Shown here: positions 25,880-34,198 of the stretch, piece after piece
Layout of the letters: each line of letters begins with the position of its first letter
Numbering within the stretch: the stretch's first letter is position 1
DNA from: Chryseobacterium flavum
Lineage (GTDB): Bacteria > Bacteroidota > Bacteroidia > Flavobacteriales > Weeksellaceae
DNA length: 64,000 bases
Direction: 5' to 3'
Assembly: GCF_003385595.1 (NCBI RefSeq)
Contig: NZ_QNUE01000016.1
Location: 1-64,000 of the forward strand
Notes under the pieces: model-generated
What the model was told of the DNA's origin: nothing
What the model saw: only the letters and a program-made list of their open reading frames with translations
The model's database searches: none
Program-made: the position numbers and the translations under genes

Positions 25880-26533
25880 TTATTTTTTAACCAATATTTT
25901 TTCGGTTGCTTTTTTACTGAGAATTTCTTTTTTACTACCGATTTCTATGGTCATTGATTTGTCAAAAGGCTCTATTTTAATAATCTTTATCCGGGTATCA
26001 AGCAGTAGTTTCCTATCATTCAGATAGCTCAGAAAGGCATCGTCAGAAAGGGTCACAGAAGCAAAGACAACAATTTCACCGGTTTCACAACTGCTTAATT
26101 TTTGCAGGTCCTGGGAAATGATATTTCCATCTTTATCAGGGATAGGTTCTCCATGTGGATCAAATTTAGGATAATCCAGAATCTCATCCATTTTATCGAA
26201 GAAGACTTGTGAATGGACATGCTCTAGCTGTTCTGCAATTTCATGTACATTCTCCCATCCGAAATTCATCTTTTTTACCAGAAACATTTCGGTAAGCCTG
26301 TGTTTCCGTACTACCAGTGCTGCTTCCCGTTTTCCGGTTTCTGTGACAACCAGGGGTTTATAAGTTTCGTAGATCACCCATTTTTTCTCAGCAAATTTCT
26401 TCATCATATTATTGACACTCGGCATTTTTACATTTAAAAATTTGCTGAGTTCATTAATGGTCACCTTTCCTTCGTTGTCAACTAAATGAAACAAAGCTTT
26501 CAGGTAATTTTCTTCTGTTAAGGTTGTTTTCAA
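25880..26533 (-). CDS. DtxR/MntR-type metal-dependent transcriptional regulator
   Basis: 217 aa. An N-terminal winged helix (TINELSKFLNVKMPSVNNMM), then a dimerisation and metal-binding domain (RKHRLTEMFLVKKM, EIAEQLEHVHS) with the conserved E-x-x-E-H-x-x-S pattern, then a C-terminal FeoA/SH3-like domain (about 145-217). Such proteins repress iron or manganese uptake genes when the metal is bound. It is divergent from the threonine aldolase gene with 85 bases between them; a functional link is not obvious. Iron versus manganese cannot be decided. Confidence 0.88.
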   Translation of the reverse strand: MKTTLTEENYLKALFHLVDNEGKVTINELSKFLNVKMPSVNNMMKKFAEKKWVIYETYKPLVVTETGKREAALVVRKHRLTEMFLVKKMNFGWENVHEIAEQLEHVHSQVFFDKMDEILDYPKFDPHGEPIPDKDGNIISQDLQKLSSCETGEIVVFASVTLSDDAFLSYLNDRKLLLDTRIKIIKIEPFDKSMTIEIGSKKEILSKKATEKILVKK

Positions 26534-26618
26534 AATGTTAGATGATTTTCAATACAAATCTAACAAAATAATAACAAAGGATGACTCTTGTTCTTTTAAC
26601 TTTTTTTAATTTTACTTT

Positions 26619-27650
26619 ATGAAATTCTCATTTAAAAACGATTATTCCGAAGGATGCCATCCAGATATATTACAGGCTCTTTTACAATATAATGCTGATC
26701 AGCAGGCAGGTTATGGTGAAGATGAATATTCTCTGAAAGCTAAGGAACTCATTAAAGAAAAGATAAAAAAAACTGATTCTGAAATCTATTTTGTTTCCGG
26801 AGGAACGCAGGCTAATTTAATTGTTATTTCTTCGGTATTAAAGCCTTATCAATGTGTGATTTCCGCCTCTCCGGGACATATTTTGAATAATGAAACAGGA
26901 GCTATTGAAGCCACCGGGCATAAAATATTAAGTATAGAAACTGAAGATGGAAAGCTTAGGCCTTCAGATATAATCCCGGTCCTTGAAAATCATAAAAATG
27001 TGCCCCATCAGGTCATGCCGAAATTGGTATATATTTCTAATTCTACAGAATTAGGAACTATTTATCAGTCTAAAGAACTGGAAGAACTTTCTGTTTTTTG
27101 CAGGCAGTATAATTTATACCTGTTTATGGATGGTGCAAGATTGGGACATGGCCTGATGTCAGAGATCAGTGACCTTACCCTGGATAAAGTTGCCGGGCTC
27201 ACTGATATTTTTTATTTGGGGGGGACTAAGAACGGAGCTTTGTTAGGAGAAGCTATTATTGTTAATAATGCTGCTCTTCAGGAAGATTTCGCATTTAATA
27301 TCAAACAGAAGGGTGCCTTGCTGGCAAAAGGAAGACTTTTAGGAATACAGTTTTTGGAACTGATGAAAGGAAACCTGTATTTTGATCTGGCAAAACATGC
27401 AAATCAACAGGCCATGAAAATTAAAAATGCTCTTCAGGCAAAGGGAGTAAAATTTCTTTCCGATACCTATACCAACCAGATTTTTCCCATTTTGAATAAT
27501 GATCTTATTCAGATACTGTCCGTAAATTTTGAATTCTATATCTGGAAAAAGATAGACGACAATTATTCTGCAATCCGCCTTATCACTTCATGGAATACCG
27601 GTGATGCCCCGGTAAACCAATTTATTGATGTTATTGAGGATAACTTATAA
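26619..27650 (+). CDS. Low-specificity threonine aldolase family enzyme
   Basis: 343 aa, PLP fold-type I, beta-eliminating lyase/threonine aldolase family. Motifs: YGEDEYSLKAKELI near the start, SGGTQANLIVISS, the PLP-binding Asp in LFMDGARLGHG, and the Schiff-base Lys in LGGTKNGAL. It would split L-threonine or L-allo-threonine to glycine and acetaldehyde. It is a single-gene unit, divergent from a DtxR-type regulator and closed by a bidirectional terminator. Confidence 0.85.
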   Translation: MKFSFKNDYSEGCHPDILQALLQYNADQQAGYGEDEYSLKAKELIKEKIKKTDSEIYFVSGGTQANLIVISSVLKPYQCVISASPGHILNNETGAIEATGHKILSIETEDGKLRPSDIIPVLENHKNVPHQVMPKLVYISNSTELGTIYQSKELEELSVFCRQYNLYLFMDGARLGHGLMSEISDLTLDKVAGLTDIFYLGGTKNGALLGEAIIVNNAALQEDFAFNIKQKGALLAKGRLLGIQFLELMKGNLYFDLAKHANQQAMKIKNALQAKGVKFLSDTYTNQIFPILNNDLIQILSVNFEFYIWKKIDDNYSAIRLITSWNTGDAPVNQFIDVIEDNL

Positions 27651-27651
27651 T

Positions 27652-27681
27652 AAAAAAACAGCCCTTTCAGGCTGTTTTTTA
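27652..27681. terminator. Bidirectional terminator between convergent genes
   Basis: AAAACAGCC pairs with GGCTGTTTT around CTTTCA; A-rich on the left and T-rich on the right. It serves both the threonine aldolase gene and the convergent lipoprotein gene. Confidence 0.88.
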
Positions 27682-27690
27682 TTGATAAAA

Positions 27691-28191
27691 TTATTTTAAG
27701 GCTTTATTGACTATGTTGCAGTCTGCTGTATTTAATTTTTGCCCGTCTTTATAGCTGATTTTCTTCTCATCTGCATATTTGGACTGTCCATCTTCCTCTT
27801 TATGGTCACCAATACCTTCCGTCAAAGTATTGTCTTTCTGAAGGAAATAAATATCTCTTTTACTCTTTTTTCCTTCTGAGGCGAATTCATAAGTCAGTTT
27901 CAGTGTATCACCGGATCTGAAACCGGTAACATCTCCCGTTGAGCTGTCTTTTTCATTGTTTTTATAAGCCAGCTTTCCGGTAATTGTTCCCAGGTTATCA
28001 TCAATTGATGCAAAAACACTGTCTTTACCAGTAGCTCCCAGATAACAGAACGATTTTGGCCCGAGCGTATCTATTACAGGTTCAGCAATGGCAACAGTGT
28101 CCGTTTCAGCTTTAGAAACAGGAGCTTCAGTTTTTTTATTACAATTTATTAAAAAAGCTGTTACAGTACTCAGTAAGATTAATTTTTTCAT
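27691..28191 (-). CDS. Hypothetical lipoprotein
   Basis: 166 aa from the ATG at 28191, which gives the lipoprotein signal MKKLILLSTVTAFLINC; an upstream ATG at 28209 would disturb it. A Thr/Glu/Ala/Pro-rich linker is followed by a ~120-residue beta-rich domain (KSFCYLGATGKDSVFASI, then GTITGKLAYKNNEKDSSTG, ending DCNIVNKALK). The pair of late cysteines may form a disulfide. No family is recognised with confidence. Confidence 0.6.
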   Translation of the reverse strand: MKKLILLSTVTAFLINCNKKTEAPVSKAETDTVAIAEPVIDTLGPKSFCYLGATGKDSVFASIDDNLGTITGKLAYKNNEKDSSTGDVTGFRSGDTLKLTYEFASEGKKSKRDIYFLQKDNTLTEGIGDHKEEDGQSKYADEKKISYKDGQKLNTADCNIVNKALK

Positions 28192-28811
28192 ATCCTTAAT
28201 TATAATCAAATTTCTATACTGCTAAATTAATAATAGTATTTGTATATTAAAAATATATAGTTCCCCCAAAAGCTATACATTATCACGCATGATTGGTATT
28301 GTGGAGGAAAGATTATCAGTAATTTGAATAATGTTAATCTTTATTTTAATAATCAGTTAGAAAAGAGCAGAAGAAATTCCGCTTTTTTATACCTCAAAAA
28401 TGAAATTTCCAATAAACAATGATGAATAATTAAAAACATATAGAGTTTCCATCATTACGGATAACCGTATTTATCTATGATTGAGGTATATATTTTTGTA
28501 ATAATAATATAGTGTACAATGAATTCTACTATTAGCCTGTGTTGTCGTTTCGGTTTCTTGTGATGGCAATTCAGGATGTTCTTATATAGCCTGGCTTCTG
28601 TAAATTATGGTTTATTTATGAAATTAGCCTCTGCCATTTAAGATGACAGGATTGGACTCAAATGTTTCCGACCTCCCGTTGTTGACTTTTACCAGAAACC
28701 TTAGTTTTTAAATTAAGTATTATATTGTAAACTTGCCTTTATCGGCAAAAATCCTTAAATTTACTTTTGTTTAATATCTATTTTTTGCCGACAACGGCAT
28801 CTTATATCTTC
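28192..28811. other. 620-base non-coding region upstream of the Fic gene
   Basis: No reading frame here looks real. The last 80 bases carry a promoter and two palindromes, listed separately. Around 28650-28680 the sequence loosely resembles the T-arm side of a tRNA on the minus strand (GATTGGACTC, CGACCTCCC), but no complete cloverleaf can be formed. The rest is AT-rich with no repeat that I could relate to other parts of the window. Confidence 0.4.
28732..28799 (+). promoter_or_regulatory. Fic promoter between two TTGCC-N6-GGCA palindromes
   Basis: TTGCC-N6-GGCAA at 28732-28747 and TTGCC-N6-GGCAT at 28784-28799 flank the -7 element TACTTTTG (28761-28768). The palindromes are 52 bases apart start to start, close to five helical turns. 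The first lies just upstream of the promoter and the second between the probable transcription start and the ATG at 28812. Arrangement and spacing suggest two repressor dimers holding the promoter, most simply autoregulation by the HTH of the Fic protein itself. Confidence 0.6.
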
Positions 28812-29702
28812 ATGAATTATATATCTGTATCTGATTTTTCCAAAAAATGGAATATACCTGAACGAACAGTAAGAAATTATTGTTCACAGGGTAGAATCAA
28901 AGGAGCGTTTTTGACTGGTAAAACCTGGAATATACCCGAGGATGCTTTACCTCCAAATAAGGAAGCTAAAAGTAGATTTAGCAACAATATTCTGTTAAAT
29001 AGATTGAAAGAAGAAAAAGAAATGAAACTTAAAGGTGGAATTTATCATAGAACGCAGATCGATTTAACATACAATTCAAATAGAATAGAGGGAAGCAAAC
29101 TTACGCACGACCAAACCAGATATATTTTTGAAACCAATACCATTGGAGTATCAGGGGAAAGTATCAATGTTGATGATATTATTGAGACAACAAATCACTT
29201 TCGAGCTATTGACGTAATTATTGAAAGAGCCAAATCTAAATTAACAGAATCTTTAATTAAAGAACTCCATTTCTTACTAAAATCCGGAACATCAGATAGT
29301 GCTAAAGATTGGTTCAATGTAGGAGCTTACAAAAAACTGCCAAATGAGGTTGGCGGTAATGAGACAACGACACCTGAACATGTGGCTGCAAGAATGAAAG
29401 AGATATTAACTGATTATAATGCCATTAAAAATAAAACGATCGAGGATATAATTGCTTTTCATTATAATTTTGAAATTATCCATCCTTTTCAGGATGGAAA
29501 TGAGAGAGTAGGAAGATTAATTATGTTTAAAGAATGTCTTGCGAACAATATAGTACCTTTTATTATTGATGAAGATCTGAAATTGTTTTATTATAGGGGA
29601 TTACAGGAATGGAAAAATGTCAGAGGATATCTTTTAGATACTTGTCTCACCGCTCAGGATAACTATAAAGAAGTTTTAAAATATTTCAAAATTCAATACT
29701 AG
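28812..29702 (+). CDS. Fic family AMP-transferase-like protein with N-terminal HTH, self-inhibited class II
   Basis: 296 aa from the ATG at 28812; the in-frame ATG at 28767 lies inside the -7 element and is rejected. Residues 1-45 form an excisionase/MerR-like helix-turn-helix (VSDFSKKWNIPERTVRNYC). The inhibitory motif S-x-x-x-E-G is at Ser89-Glu93-Gly94 (SNRIEG), as in class II Fic proteins that block their own ATP site. The Fic motif HPFQDGNERVGR starts at His224; the usual second glycine of GNGR is replaced by Glu. Fic enzymes normally transfer AMP to a protein hydroxyl; the target is unknown. There is no separate antitoxin gene. Codon use is more AT-rich than in neighbouring genes, so transfer is possible. 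Confidence 0.85.
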   Translation: MNYISVSDFSKKWNIPERTVRNYCSQGRIKGAFLTGKTWNIPEDALPPNKEAKSRFSNNILLNRLKEEKEMKLKGGIYHRTQIDLTYNSNRIEGSKLTHDQTRYIFETNTIGVSGESINVDDIIETTNHFRAIDVIIERAKSKLTESLIKELHFLLKSGTSDSAKDWFNVGAYKKLPNEVGGNETTTPEHVAARMKEILTDYNAIKNKTIEDIIAFHYNFEIIHPFQDGNERVGRLIMFKECLANNIVPFIIDEDLKLFYYRGLQEWKNVRGYLLDTCLTAQDNYKEVLKYFKIQY

Positions 29703-29820
29703 ATTGTAATATAATCGTAACGGGGCTGAAACTTAATTATAAGCTAAAGAAGTGATTTCAAAGTAATGATTGCCGGGATCTGAAATTCCTTATTTTCCCT
29801 GTATTTCCCGGAAAGCATTT

Positions 29821-29837
29821 TATTTATCAGATAAATA
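29821..29837 (+). promoter_or_regulatory. 17-bp perfect palindrome in the Rrf2 promoter
   Basis: TATTTATC-A-GATAAATA is a perfect palindrome with 8-base arms. It ends four bases before a -7-like TAACTTGC (29841-29848). It is a likely operator, probably for the Rrf2 protein encoded at 29856. Confidence 0.5.
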
Positions 29838-29855
29838 TCATAACTTGCAGAAATT

Positions 29856-30272
29856 ATGATGTCAAAACGTTGCAAATATGCACTTAAAGCAATGGTCAGA
29901 TTAGCAAGAAATTACAATCAAGGTTATCTGCCCACTTCAGTTATTGCACAGGACGAAAACATCCCCAAGAAATTTCTGGAACAAATCCTTCTGGAACTTA
30001 AAAGAGCTAAACTGGTCAACAGCAAACAGGGTAAAATAGGAGGGTATTATCTTTTGAAATCACCCGATGAGGTCTCATTAGCAGATATTTACCGTATTTT
30101 CGATGGTCCTATTGCTCTTACACCTTGCGTTTCTTTAAACTTTTACGAAGCATGCGATGATTGTGTCGATGAGGCAGTCTGTTACCTTAGAAAAGAATTG
30201 ATGATTGTACGTGAAAAGACCAGAAAAAGCATGATGGAAGCCACTTTAACCAAGTTCATCAATAAAGAATAA
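29856..30272 (+). CDS. Rrf2 family transcriptional regulator, probable cysteine/sulfur regulator
   Basis: 138 aa. Winged helix with LPTSVIAQDENIPKKFLEQI and the conserved wing GKIGGYYL. The C-terminal part has four cysteines (CVSLNFYEACDDCVDEAVC), a pattern compatible with an Fe-S cluster or thiol sensing as in IscR and relatives. It lies directly upstream of the whole sulfate-reduction operon, 83 bases before cysH. Rrf2 proteins such as CymR of Bacillus control cysteine synthesis with CysK as partner, and cysK is present here, so the same logic is possible. Whether it represses or activates is unknown. An ATG at 29859 is an equally good start. Confidence 0.82.
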   Translation: MMSKRCKYALKAMVRLARNYNQGYLPTSVIAQDENIPKKFLEQILLELKRAKLVNSKQGKIGGYYLLKSPDEVSLADIYRIFDGPIALTPCVSLNFYEACDDCVDEAVCYLRKELMIVREKTRKSMMEATLTKFINKE

Positions 30273-30286
30273 AATTTTTTTTATTT

Positions 30287-30332
30287 AAATTCTACTATTT
30301 TGATAGGATTTATAGAATTTTATATATATTTG
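30287..30332 (+). promoter_or_regulatory. Promoter and nested dyad of the cys operon
   Basis: -33 TTG at 30300-30302 and -7 TATATTTG at 30325-30332 are spaced by 22 bases. CTATTTTGATAG (30295-30306) is a dyad centred on the -33 TTG, and it lies inside a larger inverted repeat AAATTCTA (30287-30294) / TAGAATTT (30313-30320). A protein bound here would cover the -33 contact, which fits repression when sulfur is plentiful. Confidence 0.6.
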
Positions 30333-30355
30333 CAAGACTTAAATCTCAATTCAAA

Positions 30356-31069
30356 ATGGAAAACAGTCTGAAAAATGAATTCGAAAATCTTGTAAAAGAG
30401 GCTGATGAAGCTTCTTTTCAAACTAATGGACTGCAATTACTGGCTGAAAAATTCCCTGACAGGGTGATCTTTTCCACCAGTTTCAGTTACGAGGATCAGG
30501 TCATTACTCATCTGATAAAAGATTTAAATATTGAAATTTTCACCCTGGATACAGGAAGACTTTTTGAACAGACCTATGAAACCTGGACCTCTACAAAAGC
30601 TTTCTTTAAAAAGAATATCAAAGCCTATTATCCGGACACGGAAGAGCTTAGAGAATTTGTCACAGAAAATGGCCCTGATTCTTTCTACCAATCTGTAGAA
30701 AAAAGAAAAGTATGCTGCACCATCCGAAAAGTTCATCCTTTAAAAAAAGCACTGGAAGGGTATAAGGTGTGGATTACAGGACTAAGAGCTGAGCATTCTC
30801 CCAACAGACAGAATATGCCTCAGCTGGAATGGGATCCGGATAATAAGATCATAAAATTCCATCCCATCCTTCACTGGACGACAGAGCAGGTGACAGCTTA
30901 TGTAAAAGATCATCACTTACCCTATAATCATCTTCATAAAAAGGGATTTGTCAGCATAGGATGTGAACCATGTACCAGAGCAATTAAAGAAGGAGAAGAT
31001 TTCAGGGCAGGCCGATGGTGGTGGGAAGATGCCAATAAAAAAGAATGCGGTCTGCATATTCATCAATAA
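30356..31069 (+). CDS. cysH: Assimilatory adenylyl-sulfate (APS) reductase
   Basis: 237 aa. Reduces activated sulfate to sulfite. The catalytic motif ECGLH is at the C-terminus, and the extra cysteine pairs KVCCTIRKVHPL and GCEPC are present. These ligate a [4Fe-4S] cluster and mark the APS-using type rather than the PAPS-using E. coli type. In agreement, no APS kinase (cysC) gene or domain is found in the operon. SFSYEDQVITHL forms the P-loop-like nucleotide site. First gene of the operon; cysD follows after 12 bases. Confidence 0.93.
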   Translation: MENSLKNEFENLVKEADEASFQTNGLQLLAEKFPDRVIFSTSFSYEDQVITHLIKDLNIEIFTLDTGRLFEQTYETWTSTKAFFKKNIKAYYPDTEELREFVTENGPDSFYQSVEKRKVCCTIRKVHPLKKALEGYKVWITGLRAEHSPNRQNMPQLEWDPDNKIIKFHPILHWTTEQVTAYVKDHHLPYNHLHKKGFVSIGCEPCTRAIKEGEDFRAGRWWWEDANKKECGLHIHQ

Positions 31070-31081
31070 AAAAAGAAAAAC

Positions 31082-31990
31082 ATGTCAATACAGCAGTTAA
31101 ATTATTTAGATCAGTTAGAAGCTGAATCTATTTATATATTAAGAGAAGTAGCAGGTCAATTTGAACGTCCGGCTTTATTATTCAGTGGAGGAAAAGACAG
31201 TATCGTACTGGCGCATCTGGCAAGAAAGGCTTTCTTCCACGGAAAAATTCCGTTTACATTTGTTCATGTAGATACAGGCCACAACTTTCCGGAAGTATTG
31301 GATTTCCGTGATCAGCTGGTACAGCAGTTAGATGTCAATCTGGTAGTGAGGAAAGTGGAAGACACGATAAAAAGTAAAAAATTAACCGAGGCTAAAGGAA
31401 AATTCCCAAGCAGAAACTGGCTGCAGACTTACACGCTTCTTGATACCATTGAAGAATTTGAATTTGATGCCTGTATCGGAGGAGCCAGAAGAGATGAAGA
31501 AAAAGCCCGAGCCAAAGAAAGAATCTTCTCAGTTCGTGATGAGTTCGGACAATGGGATCCCAAACTTCAGCGTCCAGAGTTGTGGAATATTTTTAACGGA
31601 AAAATCCACAAAGGAGAAAATGTAAGAGCTTTTCCCATCAGCAACTGGACAGAACTTGACATATGGAACTATATCCGCAGAGAAAAAATTGCACTGCCTT
31701 CCATCTATTTCTCGCATGAAAGGGAAGTGATCGACTTCAACGGACAGTGGCTGGCCAATTCTTCACATGTTGTACTGGAACCGGAAGATATTATTACCAC
31801 CAGAAAAATACGTTACCGTACCGTAGGAGATATGACCTGTACTGCAGCTGTAGAATCTGACGCTGTTACAATAGATGCTGTCATTGAAGAAATTGTAGCT
31901 ACAAGAATTTCAGAGCGTGGTGAAACCAGAATTGATGACAGGGTAACAGAAGCCGCTATGGAGGACAGAAAAAAAGGAGGCTATTTTTAG
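31082..31990 (+). CDS. cysD: Sulfate adenylyltransferase subunit 2
   Basis: 302 aa, the standard CysD length. The PP-loop ATP pyrophosphatase motif LLFSGGKDSIVLAHLA, then HVDTGHNFPEVLDFRD and GGARRDEEKARAKER, identify the catalytic subunit that forms APS from ATP and sulfate with CysN. The C-terminal MEDRKKGGYF is the family ending. The next gene, cysN, is separated by 106 bases holding short repeats. Confidence 0.96.
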   Translation: MSIQQLNYLDQLEAESIYILREVAGQFERPALLFSGGKDSIVLAHLARKAFFHGKIPFTFVHVDTGHNFPEVLDFRDQLVQQLDVNLVVRKVEDTIKSKKLTEAKGKFPSRNWLQTYTLLDTIEEFEFDACIGGARRDEEKARAKERIFSVRDEFGQWDPKLQRPELWNIFNGKIHKGENVRAFPISNWTELDIWNYIRREKIALPSIYFSHEREVIDFNGQWLANSSHVVLEPEDIITTRKIRYRTVGDMTCTAAVESDAVTIDAVIEEIVATRISERGETRIDDRVTEAAMEDRKKGGYF

Positions 31991-32003
31991 ATAAGCAATT
32001 AAC

Positions 32004-32077
32004 AATGAGTAATAAATAAAGAATAGACAGCTTTTACTTCTTAACAACAGAACATTACTCATTACCAATTACTCATT
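32004..32077 (+). repeat. Short direct and inverted ATTACTCATT repeats between cysD and cysN
   Basis: ATTACTCATT occurs at 32054-32063 and 32068-32077, 14 bases apart, and inverted (AATGAGTAAT) at 32004-32013. They fill most of the only sizeable gap in the front part of the operon. No T-tract follows, so termination is not suggested; the hairpin between inverted copies could affect mRNA stability. Confidence 0.6.
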
Positions 32078-32096
32078 ATTTATAATTAAAATTCGG

Positions 32097-33335
32097 ATGG
32101 ATATATTAAGATTTATAACAGCAGGAAGCGTGGATGACGGTAAAAGTACCCTTATCGGCCGACTGCTTTACGATAGCAAAAGCATTTTGCAGGACCAGTT
32201 GGAAGTCCTTGAAAAACATTCTAAAAACAAAAATGAAGACGGGGTAGACCTTGCTCTTTTAACGGATGGTCTTCGCGCAGAAAGGGAACAGGGAATCACC
32301 ATTGATGTTGCCTATCGCTATTTTTCAACGGCAAAAAGAAAATTTATCATCGCCGATGCTCCCGGTCACGTACAATACACCCGTAATATGATTACCGGAG
32401 CATCCAACTCAGATCTGATGGTTATTCTGATTGATGCAAGGAAAGGAGTGATTGAACAGACCAGAAGGCATTCCATCATTGCTTCTTTACTGCAGCTGAA
32501 GAAAGTAGCTGTAGCCATCAATAAAATGGATATGGTAGACTATTCCGAAGAAGTTTTTGAAAATATAAAATCAGAATATGCAAAAATTGCAGAAAATCTG
32601 GGGCTGAATGATGTAAGTTATTTCCCGATCTCTGCGTTAAAAGGAGATAATATTGTTTCAAAATCTTCCAGAACAGGCTGGTATGAAGGAAATTCCCTAC
32701 TGGAATATCTTGAAGAAGTAACTTTACATGAAGAAAAAAATAACGGAAGCCGGTTTCAGGTTCAGTATGTGATTCGTCCTCAAACCGAAGAGCTGCATGA
32801 TTACAGAGGATACGCCGGAAAAATATTAAGCGGAAAATTTACTAAAGGAGACAAAATCCATATTCTTCCGGCAGATCTAAGCACAGAAATTACGAAGATT
32901 GAGATCAATGGCGTTGAAAAAGAAGAAGCCTTTGAAGGCCAGCCAGCCGTTATCCACCTTGCTCATGATCTGGATATCAGCAGAGGAGATATTTTTGCCA
33001 CGGAAGAACATGTTCCGGCCGTTGAAAAAGATCTTGAAATCCTTTTATGCTGGCTTGATCAGAAACCACTGCAGCCAGGAAATAAATATCTTCTTCAACA
33101 GAACAGCAGACTTATTAAAGCAGTGGTAAAAGAGATTGATTACAAGATCAATGTTAATACGCTCATCCGTGAACAGACCGATGGAGAGATCAAACTGAAT
33201 GAAATTGTGAAAGTTACCCTCCGAACGGCACAGCCTTTGGTCTATGACAGCTTTACCAATAATAAAACAACGGGCTCTGCCATTCTGGTGGATGAAACGT
33301 CCAATTCAACGGTAGCAGCCTGCATAATTCAATAG
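32097..33335 (+). CDS. cysN: Sulfate adenylyltransferase subunit 1 (GTPase)
   Basis: 412 aa. EF-Tu-like GTPase with G1 GSVDDGKSTL near residue 11, G3 DAPGHVQYTRNM and G4 NKMD, then two beta-barrel domains. It couples GTP hydrolysis to APS formation by CysD. The protein stops at the usual CysN end and carries no fused APS-kinase domain, unlike the CysNC of some bacteria. cysE follows after 5 bases. Confidence 0.95.
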   Translation: MDILRFITAGSVDDGKSTLIGRLLYDSKSILQDQLEVLEKHSKNKNEDGVDLALLTDGLRAEREQGITIDVAYRYFSTAKRKFIIADAPGHVQYTRNMITGASNSDLMVILIDARKGVIEQTRRHSIIASLLQLKKVAVAINKMDMVDYSEEVFENIKSEYAKIAENLGLNDVSYFPISALKGDNIVSKSSRTGWYEGNSLLEYLEEVTLHEEKNNGSRFQVQYVIRPQTEELHDYRGYAGKILSGKFTKGDKIHILPADLSTEITKIEINGVEKEEAFEGQPAVIHLAHDLDISRGDIFATEEHVPAVEKDLEILLCWLDQKPLQPGNKYLLQQNSRLIKAVVKEIDYKINVNTLIREQTDGEIKLNEIVKVTLRTAQPLVYDSFTNNKTTGSAILVDETSNSTVAACIIQ

Positions 33336-33340
33336 AAAAA

Positions 33341-34171
33341 ATGGCAATTTCCGATCAACTCATAGAAAGAATTCATCAGACCAAACACAATAGTATTCAT
33401 GGATTCTTTGATAAAATAAAGACCAAAAAATGGGTCAAGGATTTGTATGAAACACTCTTCCTTCCTCAGGATGACAATACTGAAGATCAGCTGAAAAGAA
33501 ATTTTGAAGCGCTCCAGGAAACACTTTCAGACCTTATCAATACGGTAACAGGAGATAAAATTATTACCGAAAAACAGGTTGATCGTTTTTTTGAAGCTTT
33601 ACCACAACTCTATGATCAGCTGGTGCTGGATGCAAAATCCATTCTGGAATTTGATCCTGCTGCTGACTCGCTGGAAGAAGTATACCTGGCATATCCCGGC
33701 TTTTTTGCCACGTATGTTTATCGTATCTCGCATCAGCTCTGGAGTCAGGAAGTGAAAATTTTACCACGGGTTATCTCAGAATATGCCCACAGTAAAACGG
33801 GAATTGATATTCATCCGGGAGCCACCATCGGAAAGTCTTTTTTCATTGATCACGGAACAGGAATTGTGATCGGAGAAACAACGGTTATCGGAAACAATGT
33901 CAAAATCTATCAGGGAGTAACCCTCGGAGCCTTGAATGTTTCCAAAGAAAAAGCCCATCAGAAAAGACATCCCAATATTGAAGATGATGTGATTATCTAT
34001 TCGGGAGCTACTATTCTGGGAGGCGAAACCACTATAGGCAGGGAAAGTATTATCGGAGGAAATGTCTGGATTACACAGGATGTTCCTGCCAACTCTCTGG
34101 TCTACCACAAAAGTGAAATAAAAATAAAGGATAATTCTTCATTACCTGAATCATTAACCTTTGTGATCTAA
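33341..34171 (+). CDS. cysE: Serine O-acetyltransferase
   Basis: 276 aa, close to the size of E. coli CysE. An N-terminal helical domain (1-~130) is followed by a left-handed beta-helix of hexapeptide repeats with IDIHPGATIGKSFFIDHGTG, GNNVKIYQGVTLGA and the conserved HPNIED. It makes O-acetylserine for the cysteine synthase encoded 27 bases downstream. Position inside the sulfur operon fits. Confidence 0.93.
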   Translation: MAISDQLIERIHQTKHNSIHGFFDKIKTKKWVKDLYETLFLPQDDNTEDQLKRNFEALQETLSDLINTVTGDKIITEKQVDRFFEALPQLYDQLVLDAKSILEFDPAADSLEEVYLAYPGFFATYVYRISHQLWSQEVKILPRVISEYAHSKTGIDIHPGATIGKSFFIDHGTGIVIGETTVIGNNVKIYQGVTLGALNVSKEKAHQKRHPNIEDDVIIYSGATILGGETTIGRESIIGGNVWITQDVPANSLVYHKSEIKIKDNSSLPESLTFVI

Positions 34172-34198
34172 AAAAACAAAAATAAAAAGTACATTGAT

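Noticed and set aside
28640..28690. tRNA-like sequence on the minus strand (T-arm-like GATTGGACTC, CGACCTCCC)
   Set aside because: No acceptor stem or complete cloverleaf can be drawn; similarity is limited to a few bases.
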